From Paraburkholderia sp. PREW-6R (GTDB lineage Bacteria; Pseudomonadota; Gammaproteobacteria; Burkholderiales; Burkholderiaceae): 64,000 nucleotides of DNA. This document shows, in pieces, positions 45,586 to 53,603 of the stretch. The notes under the pieces are model-generated. The model saw only the letters and a program-made list of their open reading frames with translations, made no database searches and was not told the origin of the DNA. The DNA is taken from contig NZ_CP155075.1 of assembly GCF_039621805.1 (NCBI RefSeq), forward strand, positions 1,027,222 to 1,091,221. Reading direction: 5' to 3'. The stretch's first letter is position 1, and every line of letters starts with the position of its first letter. Both the position numbers and the translations under genes were made by a program.

Positions 45586-46200
45586 TTACATCGGCGGCAC
45601 CACACCGTCCTTTTCGACCACGACGAACTGTGCGTTGTAGGTTCCGCCACTCGCGGGAGCCGCGACGACAAACACCTTCTTGCCTGCGAGCAGATCGGCG
45701 CGCGTGGCGGGCGCAAGGGTCACGACCGGAACATTCGCCGGTACCGTGACGACGTTGTTGCCGCCCTTGTACGAAAGTTTCAGATCGCGGCCGCTCGTGC
45801 CCTCGACAACGGTGTCCACATTCGCGTTCGTCATCGAACTGTTGGCGCCCAGGTCCCATGCATAGTGGCCTTCGCCCGTGCCGCGCGCAGCATCAGGGAA
45901 CACCAGCACTTCCTTTGCCGTCAGTTTGCCGTCGGGGCCGGGTGTGGCCGCCGTGCCGACGTAGGATCCCTGCTTGATATCGGAAAGCTGGATCGCCTTC
46001 AACGCGCTAACTTTGGACGCGTCGCTCAACGCAATGGTGACGGTGTCGCCGCTGCGGCGATGGACGGTCAAGGTATTGGCAGAAAACGAGACGATGTCGC
46101 CGCGAATGCGCTCGGGTTTCGCCGCGGGAGATTGTGCGAATGATGCGCTGGCAAGCGAGAGGGTCACGAGGGAAGCGGCAAGCCTGATTCGAAATAACAT
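45586..46200 (-). CDS. Exported DUF5666-like protein, third gene of the redox operon
   Basis: A 204-residue protein with a signal peptide (MLFRIRLAASLVTLSLASASFA) followed by beta-rich segments (RIRGDIVSFSANTLTVHRRS, ... TVPANVPVVTLAPATRADLL). The pattern resembles DUF5666-type periplasmic proteins. It starts 47 bp after the molybdopterin oxidoreductase stop codon and runs in the same direction. Often such proteins are misnamed as metal transporter subunits. Function unknown. Confidence 0.75.
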   Translation of the reverse strand: MLFRIRLAASLVTLSLASASFAQSPAAKPERIRGDIVSFSANTLTVHRRSGDTVTIALSDASKVSALKAIQLSDIKQGSYVGTAATPGPDGKLTAKEVLVFPDAARGTGEGHYAWDLGANSSMTNANVDTVVEGTSGRDLKLSYKGGNNVVTVPANVPVVTLAPATRADLLAGKKVFVVAAPASGGTYNAQFVVVEKDGVVPPM

Positions 46201-46247
46201 ACATGCTCCGTTGCTAGGATGAGATTAAAACGCGTGATGGCCGGCGG

Positions 46248-47027
46248 TCATGACCCGCCAAACCAGTTATACCCCTGGTTTTCCCAATAGCCGCCGGGAA
46301 ATTGATTGGTCACGGTGATGGCGACGATATGTTTCGGGTTCTTGTAGCCAAGTTTAGTCGGCATGCGCAGTTTCATCGGGAACCCGTATTTCGCCGGCAA
46401 CGTCTGGTCGTCGTAGGTAAGCGTTAAAAGCGTCTGCGGGTGCAATGCCGTCGGCATATCGATGCTCGTCCAGTAGTTGTCGGCGCAACGAAGTGCCACA
46501 TACTTCGCCGTGGTGTCCGCTCCCGCAAGCGACAGGAAGTCGGAAAAACGCACCCCGCCCCACTTGCCGATCGCGCTCCAGCCTTCAATGCAGATGTGCC
46601 GTGTAACCTGACTGCGCCTGGGCAATGCATTCAGTTCGGCAAGCGTCCACCTGCGCTTGCCATTGACGAGACCGGTCAGCTCCAGTCGATAGGTCTGCGC
46701 ATCGATATCCGGCACCTGATCGATGTCGTAAAACGCGTTGAACGGGAAAGGCCGCGTCATCATGGATTCAGGATACGTCGGCGCCAGCCGGCGCGGATCG
46801 AACAGCAACGCTTGCGCGCTGTCATTGAACGAGGACACGGTGCGCAAGAGGTCATTCACCGATTGGTCGTTTGTCGGATCGCAGCCAGACAGAAGCGCCA
46901 GGCCACCGAGCGTCAGGATGCGCCTGCCGAACAGCCGCCGCGAAGCCGAGCCCAATTCTTTCTGTGCGTCCTTGATGATGGACGCCGAGTCGGGCACCCA
47001 CTTATCCTTATTCGACGTCATGGTCAT
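46248..47027 (-). CDS. Molybdopterin-dependent oxidoreductase, sulfite-oxidase/MsrP-like
   Basis: A 259-residue protein with a probable Tat-type or lipoprotein signal (RRLFGRRILTLGGLALLSGC). The molybdopterin domain contains the ligand Cys in TRHICIEGWSAIGKWGGVRFSDFL and the later RCADNYWTSIDMPTALHPQTLL and FPMKLRMPTKLGYKN segments of the sulfite-oxidase family. Coupled to a membrane cytochrome b by a 4-bp overlap (47024-47027), it should exchange electrons with that partner. It fits the MsrP/YedY-like group rather than sulfite oxidase proper. Confidence 0.88.
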   Translation of the reverse strand: MTMTSNKDKWVPDSASIIKDAQKELGSASRRLFGRRILTLGGLALLSGCDPTNDQSVNDLLRTVSSFNDSAQALLFDPRRLAPTYPESMMTRPFPFNAFYDIDQVPDIDAQTYRLELTGLVNGKRRWTLAELNALPRRSQVTRHICIEGWSAIGKWGGVRFSDFLSLAGADTTAKYVALRCADNYWTSIDMPTALHPQTLLTLTYDDQTLPAKYGFPMKLRMPTKLGYKNPKHIVAITVTNQFPGGYWENQGYNWFGGS

Positions 47028-47635
47028 CTTCCCCGAATCATCGTGATCAAGGATTTCGGCACGAGCGCAACCATCACGACATGTATGGCGAAAAAGCCTG
47101 CCAGCAGGCTCATGGCGGCGAAGTGGACGATTCGCGCGTTGTCGTAGCCGCCCATTAGCGCGCGCAAAGCCGCAAACTGCACGGGTTTCCAGATTGTCAG
47201 CCCGGACACGATCACGAGCACGAGGTCGGCGAAGACGGCGAGGTACGCGAGTTTTTGCACGGCGTTGTACTCACGAAGGTCAGCGTGGCTGAGCTTGCCG
47301 CGCAACGCCGCGAACAAGTCGGTTGCGACAGCGCGCAGGGTGAGCGGAAAGAGCGTCCGACGCAGCCGCCCGGTGATCGTCCCCAGAACCAGATACACGA
47401 CAAGATTTGCAACCAGTACCCACATGACGGCGAAGTGCCAGAGAAGCGCGCCACCTAGCCAGCCACCGAGCGTGATGGATGGAGGAAAGCGGATCGCGCT
47501 GAAAATGGGCGAGGCCTCGTACACCTGCCAGCCGCTCATGCACATGAGCATGACGGCCACCGCGTTGATCCAGTGAAACACGCGGACCCATGCTGGGTGG
47601 ATGGTTGCGTTGGTCACGACGATCTCTCTGTTCAT
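47024..47635 (-). CDS. Di-heme-type cytochrome b561 family membrane protein
   Basis: A 203-residue membrane cytochrome with four helices and the family histidines (HPAWVRVFHWINAV, LLWHFAVMW, IVHFAAMS, FFAIHVVMVAL). It starts the operon; ATG 47635 is the family start. It should pass electrons between the quinone pool and the molybdopterin protein encoded after it. A perfect 22-bp palindrome shared with the LuxR-type gene lies 50 bp upstream. Confidence 0.88.
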   Translation of the reverse strand: MNREIVVTNATIHPAWVRVFHWINAVAVMLMCMSGWQVYEASPIFSAIRFPPSITLGGWLGGALLWHFAVMWVLVANLVVYLVLGTITGRLRRTLFPLTLRAVATDLFAALRGKLSHADLREYNAVQKLAYLAVFADLVLVIVSGLTIWKPVQFAALRALMGGYDNARIVHFAAMSLLAGFFAIHVVMVALVPKSLITMIRGR

Positions 47636-47684
47636 GAGACGGAAAGCGAATGAACGCAAGGATCGCAGGTGAAGTACCGTCGGG

Positions 47685-47706
47685 CTATCGGTCAAATGAC
47701 CGATAG
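47685..47706. promoter_or_regulatory. 22-bp palindrome, copy 2 (upstream of the cytochrome b operon)
   Basis: CTATCGGTCA-aa-TGACCGATAG is a perfect 10+2+10 palindrome and the twin of the site at 43966-43987. It sits 50 bp before the cytochrome b start codon, a typical activator or repressor position. The LuxR-type protein encoded at 44048 is the best candidate binder; this is inferred from the shared site. Confidence 0.78.
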
Positions 47707-47906
47707 CAAACAGGTAGACGACTTGCGAGGACGCCCGGACGTTGTCTGCCGGGGTCGCTCGCAAGCGTGATGAGGTCGCGCGGGCGCTTCCAGAGGAAAC
47801 GCCGACGCTGGCGGGTCAGGAATGCGTCGCGGCGGTTCCGCGCGAAAGCTTAGCTAGCGGCGGGTTCTCAATGCTTGCCAGCAGACCCGCTTCTCGCAAA
47901 AGCCAA

Positions 47907-50132
47907 TCAGAAGTCGATCTGCGCGGAAAGCAGCACGGTGCGCGGCGCAGCGTTCGTCACGTACGTGCCCTGCTGGATCCAGTAACGGCTGCCAAACAGA
48001 TTCTCCACGTTCGCACGCAACACGACGTCCTTGCTCGCGACCCGCATGCCATAACGCAGCCCGACGTCGTATCGGGTCCACGCCTGCAGTCGCAACGCGT
48101 CGCTCGAATCGTAATACTGTGCACCCGTGTGGATGATTCGTCCGTTGACGCTCAAGCCCTGCACCCAGGGCAGATCGTAGTCCGCACCGAGGTTGAAGGC
48201 GAACTTCGGCACGCCCCCCGGTTCGTTGCCGTCCTGCGTGCCGCCGGCGGTTCCCGATACCTTGGGATCGTAGAAGGTGGCGCTTGCCATCACACGCAAG
48301 CCACGGAACACCTCGCCGTAGCCAGCCAGTTCGAGACCGCGCACTCGCGTTTTGCCGTTGTACCCGTACACGTTCGTCACCGGATCAGTGACGCCGTTGG
48401 GCTGCGAGATCTGGAAAACGGACACGGACGTCATGACGCGGCCCCAGTCGGCCTTCACGCCGGCTTCGTACTGGTCTGACTTGTACGGCGCGAACGCCTG
48501 CCCGGCGTTTGCCGTACCAAACGGCGCCGTACCGCCGTTGGACAGACCCGTTGTGAAGTTGCCGTAGACCGAGACATTCGACAGCGGCTTGATGACGACG
48601 CCCGCGAGCGGCGAAATGGCCTGCTGGTCGATCGTGCTCTGCTGCGCACCCGTGGTCGGATCGTAATTGTCCTGTCCGATCGTCTGCCGGCGGAAGCCGC
48701 CCGTGATCAACAGACGATCGTTGAACAGGGACATCGTGTCGATAACCTGCTGGCTGTTCAGCCGCGTCTGGCTGCTGCGCTGCATGTCGCCGCGCGCGAC
48801 GTCGACTGCCGGGAGCGACGTCGGCACATACAGACTGGATGGCACCGACGCCGATCCCAGCGCGTAGAAATAGCCGACCTCCTGGTTCAGGCTCGTCACG
48901 CCGGTGACCAGCGTGTGCTTGATGCCGAAGGTATCGAAGTGAAAGCGCAGACCCGCATCCACGGTCTTCGTGCGGGTGTACTGGTCGTAGTAACCGTTGG
49001 CGACGTCGAACGTCCCTGCGGCGGTCATGTTGCTCGCGCTCGGGAAATTTTGCGCCGACGTGCCGTAGTGCTCGCCCGCCGCGCCGTACACAGTCACGTA
49101 CTGATTGACGTCGTACTCGGCACGCGTCATGACGGCCGTATCGCGCAGCTTGAGCTTCGAGCCGGGATAAAGATTGTTATAGGCCGAAGGAACCGCCGGT
49201 ACAGCGGTCGCCGTGCCGAAGCCGATCTGCGAGCGCAACTCGTCCGTGTTCTCCGACACGTTGTACGCGTCGAATGACCAGCGCAATGTCTTGCCGCGAT
49301 AATCCAGCCCGATTGCACTGTTGCCCTGAAGCTGGTTGCCGTGCGCGATGCCCGTCTGTCCGTCCTTGATCTGGCCATTGAAACGGATACCCCACTGGTC
49401 CTCGTCACCCAGGCGGCGGCCAACATCCGCTTCAAGGCCGAATTGTCCCCTGGACTGATAGAGCGCCGTTAGACGGGTGAGCGGCGTATCGTCCGCGCGT
49501 TTGGTCACGATGTTGATCGCGCCGCCGACGCTGCCGCCGGGGCCCATGCCGTACATCAGCGAGCCCGGACCTTGCAGCACTTCCACGCGCTCAAGCAGAT
49601 TGACCGGCACGCGCGCGGCCGAAACCATCCCATACAAACCGTTCAGCGCAACGTCGGTCGGCTGTACGTCGAAGCCGCGAATCTGGAAGACATCGCCGAA
49701 CCCGCCGCTGCTTTGCTCCGTTCGCACCGACGCGTTGTTGATGACCAGATCGCCAATCGTGCGCGCCTGCGTGTCCTCGATCATCTGCTCGGTGTAATTG
49801 GTCGTGCTGAACGGCTGGTTCATTACGTTCGACGTGCCCAGCACGCCGATGCTGCCGCCGCGCGCCACCTGTCCGCCTGCATACGGAGCAGGCAGTTCGC
49901 CTGGCGTGGTAGCCGCCTTGATGACGACGGCGGGCAGCGTGTTGCCGGCGGATGTGGCGTCGGTGGAGATGGGCGAATGAGCGGAATGGACATCGTCATC
50001 CACCGTCGCACTTTGCGCGAGCGCGCTTGCCTGCATCGCCGCTGCGGCGACCAGCCCCATGAAAAGACGTTCTACCGCCCCTGACACGGGCGTACGTCGC
50101 CCGATTTTTCGTTGTGCGTTCCGATGCGACAT
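47907..50132 (-). CDS. TonB-dependent siderophore receptor
   Basis: A 741-residue outer-membrane receptor with a signal peptide (cleaved near ...ASALAQ), a TonB-box-like LPAVVIKA, a plug domain (YTEQMIEDTQARTIGDLVIN, RIRGFDV-type motif present as IRGFDVQPTDV, LERVEVLQGPGSLMYG) and a 22-strand barrel ending in a terminal Phe (LLSAQIDF). It imports a ferric siderophore with TonB energy. A Fur-box-like site lies 45 bp upstream. No siderophore synthesis genes are visible nearby. The ligand is unknown. Confidence 0.94.
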   Translation of the reverse strand: MSHRNAQRKIGRRTPVSGAVERLFMGLVAAAAMQASALAQSATVDDDVHSAHSPISTDATSAGNTLPAVVIKAATTPGELPAPYAGGQVARGGSIGVLGTSNVMNQPFSTTNYTEQMIEDTQARTIGDLVINNASVRTEQSSGGFGDVFQIRGFDVQPTDVALNGLYGMVSAARVPVNLLERVEVLQGPGSLMYGMGPGGSVGGAINIVTKRADDTPLTRLTALYQSRGQFGLEADVGRRLGDEDQWGIRFNGQIKDGQTGIAHGNQLQGNSAIGLDYRGKTLRWSFDAYNVSENTDELRSQIGFGTATAVPAVPSAYNNLYPGSKLKLRDTAVMTRAEYDVNQYVTVYGAAGEHYGTSAQNFPSASNMTAAGTFDVANGYYDQYTRTKTVDAGLRFHFDTFGIKHTLVTGVTSLNQEVGYFYALGSASVPSSLYVPTSLPAVDVARGDMQRSSQTRLNSQQVIDTMSLFNDRLLITGGFRRQTIGQDNYDPTTGAQQSTIDQQAISPLAGVVIKPLSNVSVYGNFTTGLSNGGTAPFGTANAGQAFAPYKSDQYEAGVKADWGRVMTSVSVFQISQPNGVTDPVTNVYGYNGKTRVRGLELAGYGEVFRGLRVMASATFYDPKVSGTAGGTQDGNEPGGVPKFAFNLGADYDLPWVQGLSVNGRIIHTGAQYYDSSDALRLQAWTRYDVGLRYGMRVASKDVVLRANVENLFGSRYWIQQGTYVTNAAPRTVLLSAQIDF

Positions 50133-50176
50133 TAGACGTTGACTCTCTGGCGTAGGTTAAAGTGACGATTATTCAT

Positions 50177-50195
50177 GCGAATGCGAATCGTTTGC
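50177..50195. promoter_or_regulatory. Fur-box-like site
   Basis: GCGAATGCGAATCGTTTGC matches the 19-bp Fur consensus (GATAATGATAATCATTATC) at 12 of 19 positions, including the AAT-x-x-x-AATC core, 45 bp upstream of the receptor gene. It would repress the receptor when iron is plentiful. Confidence 0.6.
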
Positions 50196-50371
50196 AATTG
50201 TAAAGTTTTTTGGTAAGCAAGGGCTGAAAAACTTGGAGAGTCAGTCTTTGCACGTTGCCAGGTCGCGACGACAAGGCGTTCGGCGCTCGCAACGAAGAGG
50301 TGCGGCAACGCGCGTGCGAGGGTGTGACGGGCCCGTTGGAAGCGATGTTTGCGGCTTTTCGCCTGCCTGCC

Positions 50372-51328
50372 TCACACCGCTGGCATAACCCGTCCCGGCT
50401 TCCGTTGTAGCGAAGGCGAGCGTTCGTCGATCAACGGATCCGCGTCCATGCCTGCCATGTCGCCGGCCGCAAACTGCTTGCGGTAAGCCATGGGCGTGAG
50501 CGCTTTTAGCGCCTTGAACTGCCGGTTGAAGTGAGCGACGTTCGGAAAGCCGGAGCGGGCCGCAACGACAGCGATGGGAACTGAAGTGTGTGCGAGCATC
50601 CGGCAAGCATGTCCGATCCTGACTCGCGAGATATATCGCCCGACGCTTTCGCCCATGTGCTGCTCGAAGTACCGCGCAAGCGAACGCTCCGACACATTGG
50701 CGGCCGCGCAAAGTTCGGATAGACGCAGTGGTTCGGCAAAGCGCAAGTCGATCATCGACAGCACGCGGTTGATACGTTCCGGTTCGTGCCCCGACGGACC
50801 CTCCCCGCGGTCGCTAAACGCTGCGGGCGAAGCGAGCGGCTCACCCGACGCGCCTCCCAGGATGCACAAAACGTTCAGGACTGCAGCAAGGCGTTTTCTC
50901 GGCTCGCCGGACAGCAGATCGTCGATCTGCATGTGCATCGCGGCGCCGGCTTCCGGACCGAATGCCAGACCGCTCGCTGCCCGCCTCAACAGGTTACGCA
51001 GAGGCGCGTATTCCGGGCAGACATCCGCAAGCCGTCGCGCCCAGTCGCCGCCGAACCAGATCACGATGGCAACCTGCGGAGATGCTGCGTCGATGGAACG
51101 GTTCGACGACCATGTATGCGGCAGATTGGGCGGCACGAGAACGAGGTCGCGGTCGACATAGTCGGTGATCGAGTCGCCGATATACCGTTTGCCGTGACTG
51201 TTCAGGGTCAGCGTGAGCTCGTACTCGGGGTGGTGATGCCACTCGAATGGAATGCGTGGCAAGCGTCGGTGGTAAACCCTGACCGAGCAATTCTCGCCGA
51301 ATTCCACGTGTTCATAGGCGGGCTTCAT
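50372..51328 (-). CDS. AraC family transcriptional regulator
   Basis: A 318-residue regulator with an N-terminal cupin-like sensing domain (RIPFEWHHHPEYELTLTLNS is the His/Glu metal-type core) and a C-terminal AraC helix-turn-helix (SELCAAANVSERSLARYFEQ, ARSGFPNVAHFNRQFKALKA). It diverges from the DUF1479 gene at 51424 and so probably controls it; it also lies behind the siderophore receptor but in the wrong phase to be cotranscribed with confidence. Confidence 0.9.
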   Translation of the reverse strand: MKPAYEHVEFGENCSVRVYHRRLPRIPFEWHHHPEYELTLTLNSHGKRYIGDSITDYVDRDLVLVPPNLPHTWSSNRSIDAASPQVAIVIWFGGDWARRLADVCPEYAPLRNLLRRAASGLAFGPEAGAAMHMQIDDLLSGEPRKRLAAVLNVLCILGGASGEPLASPAAFSDRGEGPSGHEPERINRVLSMIDLRFAEPLRLSELCAAANVSERSLARYFEQHMGESVGRYISRVRIGHACRMLAHTSVPIAVVAARSGFPNVAHFNRQFKALKALTPMAYRKQFAAGDMAGMDADPLIDERSPSLQRKPGRVMPAV

Positions 51329-51423
51329 GGCCGGATTCGCAAAGAAATTGTCTGAATGGTATCACTTTGAATAGCGCGCCCGGCCTATGCTGCGGATACA
51401 GCAACCCTCACAAGGAGACGACT

Positions 51424-52668
51424 ATGGCACTCATCATCGACGATTTGCCCGCGGCTATCCGGCAGGCCAAAAAACAGCTTCGCGAACGGCTTCCCAATTA
51501 TCGTGACGTGTTCGCCGAAGTGGACGAAACCATCCGCGCCGAAGCAGGCATAATTGCCGAGCAACGCGGCCGCGGAGAAAACGTGATTCCCGAACTTGAG
51601 TTCTCCGACATTGCCCAGCAGCGCGTGAGTGCCGAGCAGATCGAACTCGTCAAAACGCGCGGCGCCTGTGTGATCCGTAACGTGTTCGATCGTAATCTGG
51701 TGCAGGCGTGGGATCGCGATATCGCAGAATACGTCGAACGCAATGACCTGGATACTCGCCTGAAGAACCGCGCGGAGGACAAATACTTCGGTCAACTCGC
51801 ATCCAGCAAGCCGCAGATTTATGGCGTGTACTGGTCGAAGCCTCAGGTGCTCGCACGTCAGGCGCCGTCCCTCACTGCGGCGCGGGTGTTCTTGAACCGG
51901 CTGTGGCGCAGTGAGAGCGAAGGCCGCGTCCATTTCGATCCGGATCGAGTGCCGGTCTACGCGGACCGCATGCGTCGACGTCCGCCCGGTTCCGAATCGT
52001 TGGGTCTGTCCGCGCATTGTGACGGCGGCTCGGTGGAGCGATGGATCGAGGGCAACTTCCGCAAGGTGTACCGGCATGTTTTCGACGGCAACTGGCGTCA
52101 ATACGATCCGTTCGACGCAGCGTTCCGGCCAGACGTGGAAGAGATCGCGTCGCCCGCGGTGTGTTCGATGTTCCGGACATTTCAGGGGTGGACCGCGTTG
52201 ACCCCACAAGGTCCTGGTGACGGCACGCTGCAACTCGTGCCCATCGCGAACGCCATGGCCTATATCCTGTTGCGCGCCATTCAGGACGACGTGGCAGACG
52301 ATGATCTGTGTGGTGCGATGCCGGGCCGCGCGCTCTCCATCCAGCCGGAATTCCATGCGCCGCTTTTCGATGCATTGTCGTCGATTCCCCTTATGCAGGC
52401 GGGCGACACGGTGTTCTGGCACAGCGACGTGATACACGCGGTGGAAGATGCGCACCGGGGCGCGGGTTACAGCAATGTGATGTATATCGCGTCGGCGCCC
52501 GCATGTGCCAAAAACGATGAGTACCTGAAGCGGCAGTTGCCGAGCTTCCTCGACGGTAAGAGTCCGCCCGACTTTCCCGCCGACCATTTCGAAGTCGACT
52601 TTATCGGGCGGGCTACCGTCGAAGACCTGACGCCGCTCGGTAAAGCGCAACTCGGTTTTGATCTGTAA
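51424..52668 (+). CDS. DUF1479 family Fe(II)/2-oxoglutarate-type oxygenase
   Basis: A 414-residue protein of the DUF1479 (YbiU-like) family, a double-stranded beta-helix oxygenase. The proximal metal ligands are visible in SLGLSAHCDGGSVERW (HxD) and the distal His in WHSDVIHAVEDAHRG. CAAGGAGA precedes ATG 51424. It is transcribed toward the TfdA-like dioxygenase gene (29-bp gap, convergent) and away from the AraC gene. Substrate unknown. Confidence 0.88.
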   Translation: MALIIDDLPAAIRQAKKQLRERLPNYRDVFAEVDETIRAEAGIIAEQRGRGENVIPELEFSDIAQQRVSAEQIELVKTRGACVIRNVFDRNLVQAWDRDIAEYVERNDLDTRLKNRAEDKYFGQLASSKPQIYGVYWSKPQVLARQAPSLTAARVFLNRLWRSESEGRVHFDPDRVPVYADRMRRRPPGSESLGLSAHCDGGSVERWIEGNFRKVYRHVFDGNWRQYDPFDAAFRPDVEEIASPAVCSMFRTFQGWTALTPQGPGDGTLQLVPIANAMAYILLRAIQDDVADDDLCGAMPGRALSIQPEFHAPLFDALSSIPLMQAGDTVFWHSDVIHAVEDAHRGAGYSNVMYIASAPACAKNDEYLKRQLPSFLDGKSPPDFPADHFEVDFIGRATVEDLTPLGKAQLGFDL

Positions 52669-52697
52669 GTGCGCACGACCCCGGGCGAGCCACGACC

Positions 52698-53603
52698 TCA
52701 CATATTGACGGACCTTCGCTCGCGCAACATGTCGAGCGTCGATCGCGCCTGAATGTCGCTTGTCGTCACACGTCGCAGATCGCGGGGGTAGCTTTCATCG
52801 TAAGCCTTGCCGCGATGCATCGTGCAGCGATTGTCCCAGATCACGAGGTCGCCGACTCGCCAGTGGTGAACATAGACGGTCTCGCGCGCGGTCGCATGAT
52901 CGAGCAGGTCGCGCAGCATCATGCGACCTTCCGGCACCGGCAACCCCACGATATGTGACGCATGCGAGCCGATATACAGTGCGCGCCGTCCGTGCGCCGG
53001 AGATACACGCACAACCGGATGCTGTACCGGCGGCAGCGCATCGCGTTCTTCCTGCGAGAAATCCGTGAAGCCAAGTTGCTCGCGCGAATACATGAGCGCA
53101 TGTTCGGCCACGCTATCTTCCACGCGATTCCTTAGCGCACGGGGCAACGTTTCATAAGCGGTGCGCGTATCGGCGAACTCCGTCTCGCCGCCTTCGGGAG
53201 GCACGACGCCCGCATAGAGCATCGACAACGCGCCGGGCGTCGCACGAAACGAACTGTCGGTATGCCACAGCCGGTTGCCGAGAAGCAGCATACGAAGCCT
53301 GTCGTTCATTGCGCGCGGACGGTCGTTCTCGTCGAGATTCGAGACGTCGACAATCTCCTTGCGTTCTATCCGCTGTTTTGTCCCGGAACGATATCGCGTC
53401 ACCGAGAGTTCCAGCGGACCGAAGCGCGACGCGAATGCCACCTGTTCATCGTTTTGCAGCGTTTGTCCACGCACCACGACAACGCCGTATTCGTCAATTG
53501 CGCTGGCTATCCGTTCGAGCGCGTCTTCGTCAGGATTGGCCAGATCGACGCCGCTTATTTCGGCAGCGAACGTTTCATGCAAACGGGCGAGATTGAGCGT
53601 CAT
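52698..53603 (-). CDS. TauD/TfdA family Fe(II)/2-oxoglutarate dioxygenase
   Basis: A 301-residue dioxygenase. The first metal ligands are in LWHTDSSFRATPGALS (HxD) and the distal His in NRCTMHRGKAYDES, with the 2-oxoglutarate-binding Arg a few residues later (RDLRR). Segments such as PPEGGETEFADTRTAYETL and LYIGSHASHIVGLPVPEGR fit the TfdA (2,4-D dioxygenase) branch more than taurine dioxygenase. ATG 53603 overlaps the end of the binding-protein gene by 4 bp, so it is the last gene of the leftward operon. It probably starts catabolism of an aryl or alkyl acid. Confidence 0.9.
   Translation of the reverse strand: MTLNLARLHETFAAEISGVDLANPDEDALERIASAIDEYGVVVVRGQTLQNDEQVAFASRFGPLELSVTRYRSGTKQRIERKEIVDVSNLDENDRPRAMNDRLRMLLLGNRLWHTDSSFRATPGALSMLYAGVVPPEGGETEFADTRTAYETLPRALRNRVEDSVAEHALMYSREQLGFTDFSQEERDALPPVQHPVVRVSPAHGRRALYIGSHASHIVGLPVPEGRMMLRDLLDHATARETVYVHHWRVGDLVIWDNRCTMHRGKAYDESYPRDLRRVTTSDIQARSTLDMLRERRSVNM

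Noticed and set aside
51385..52701. A 438-codon minus-strand open frame opposite the DUF1479 gene
   Set aside because: Antisense shadow of a gene with clear HxD and distal His motifs and a good ribosome binding site; the shadow product has no recognisable domain.
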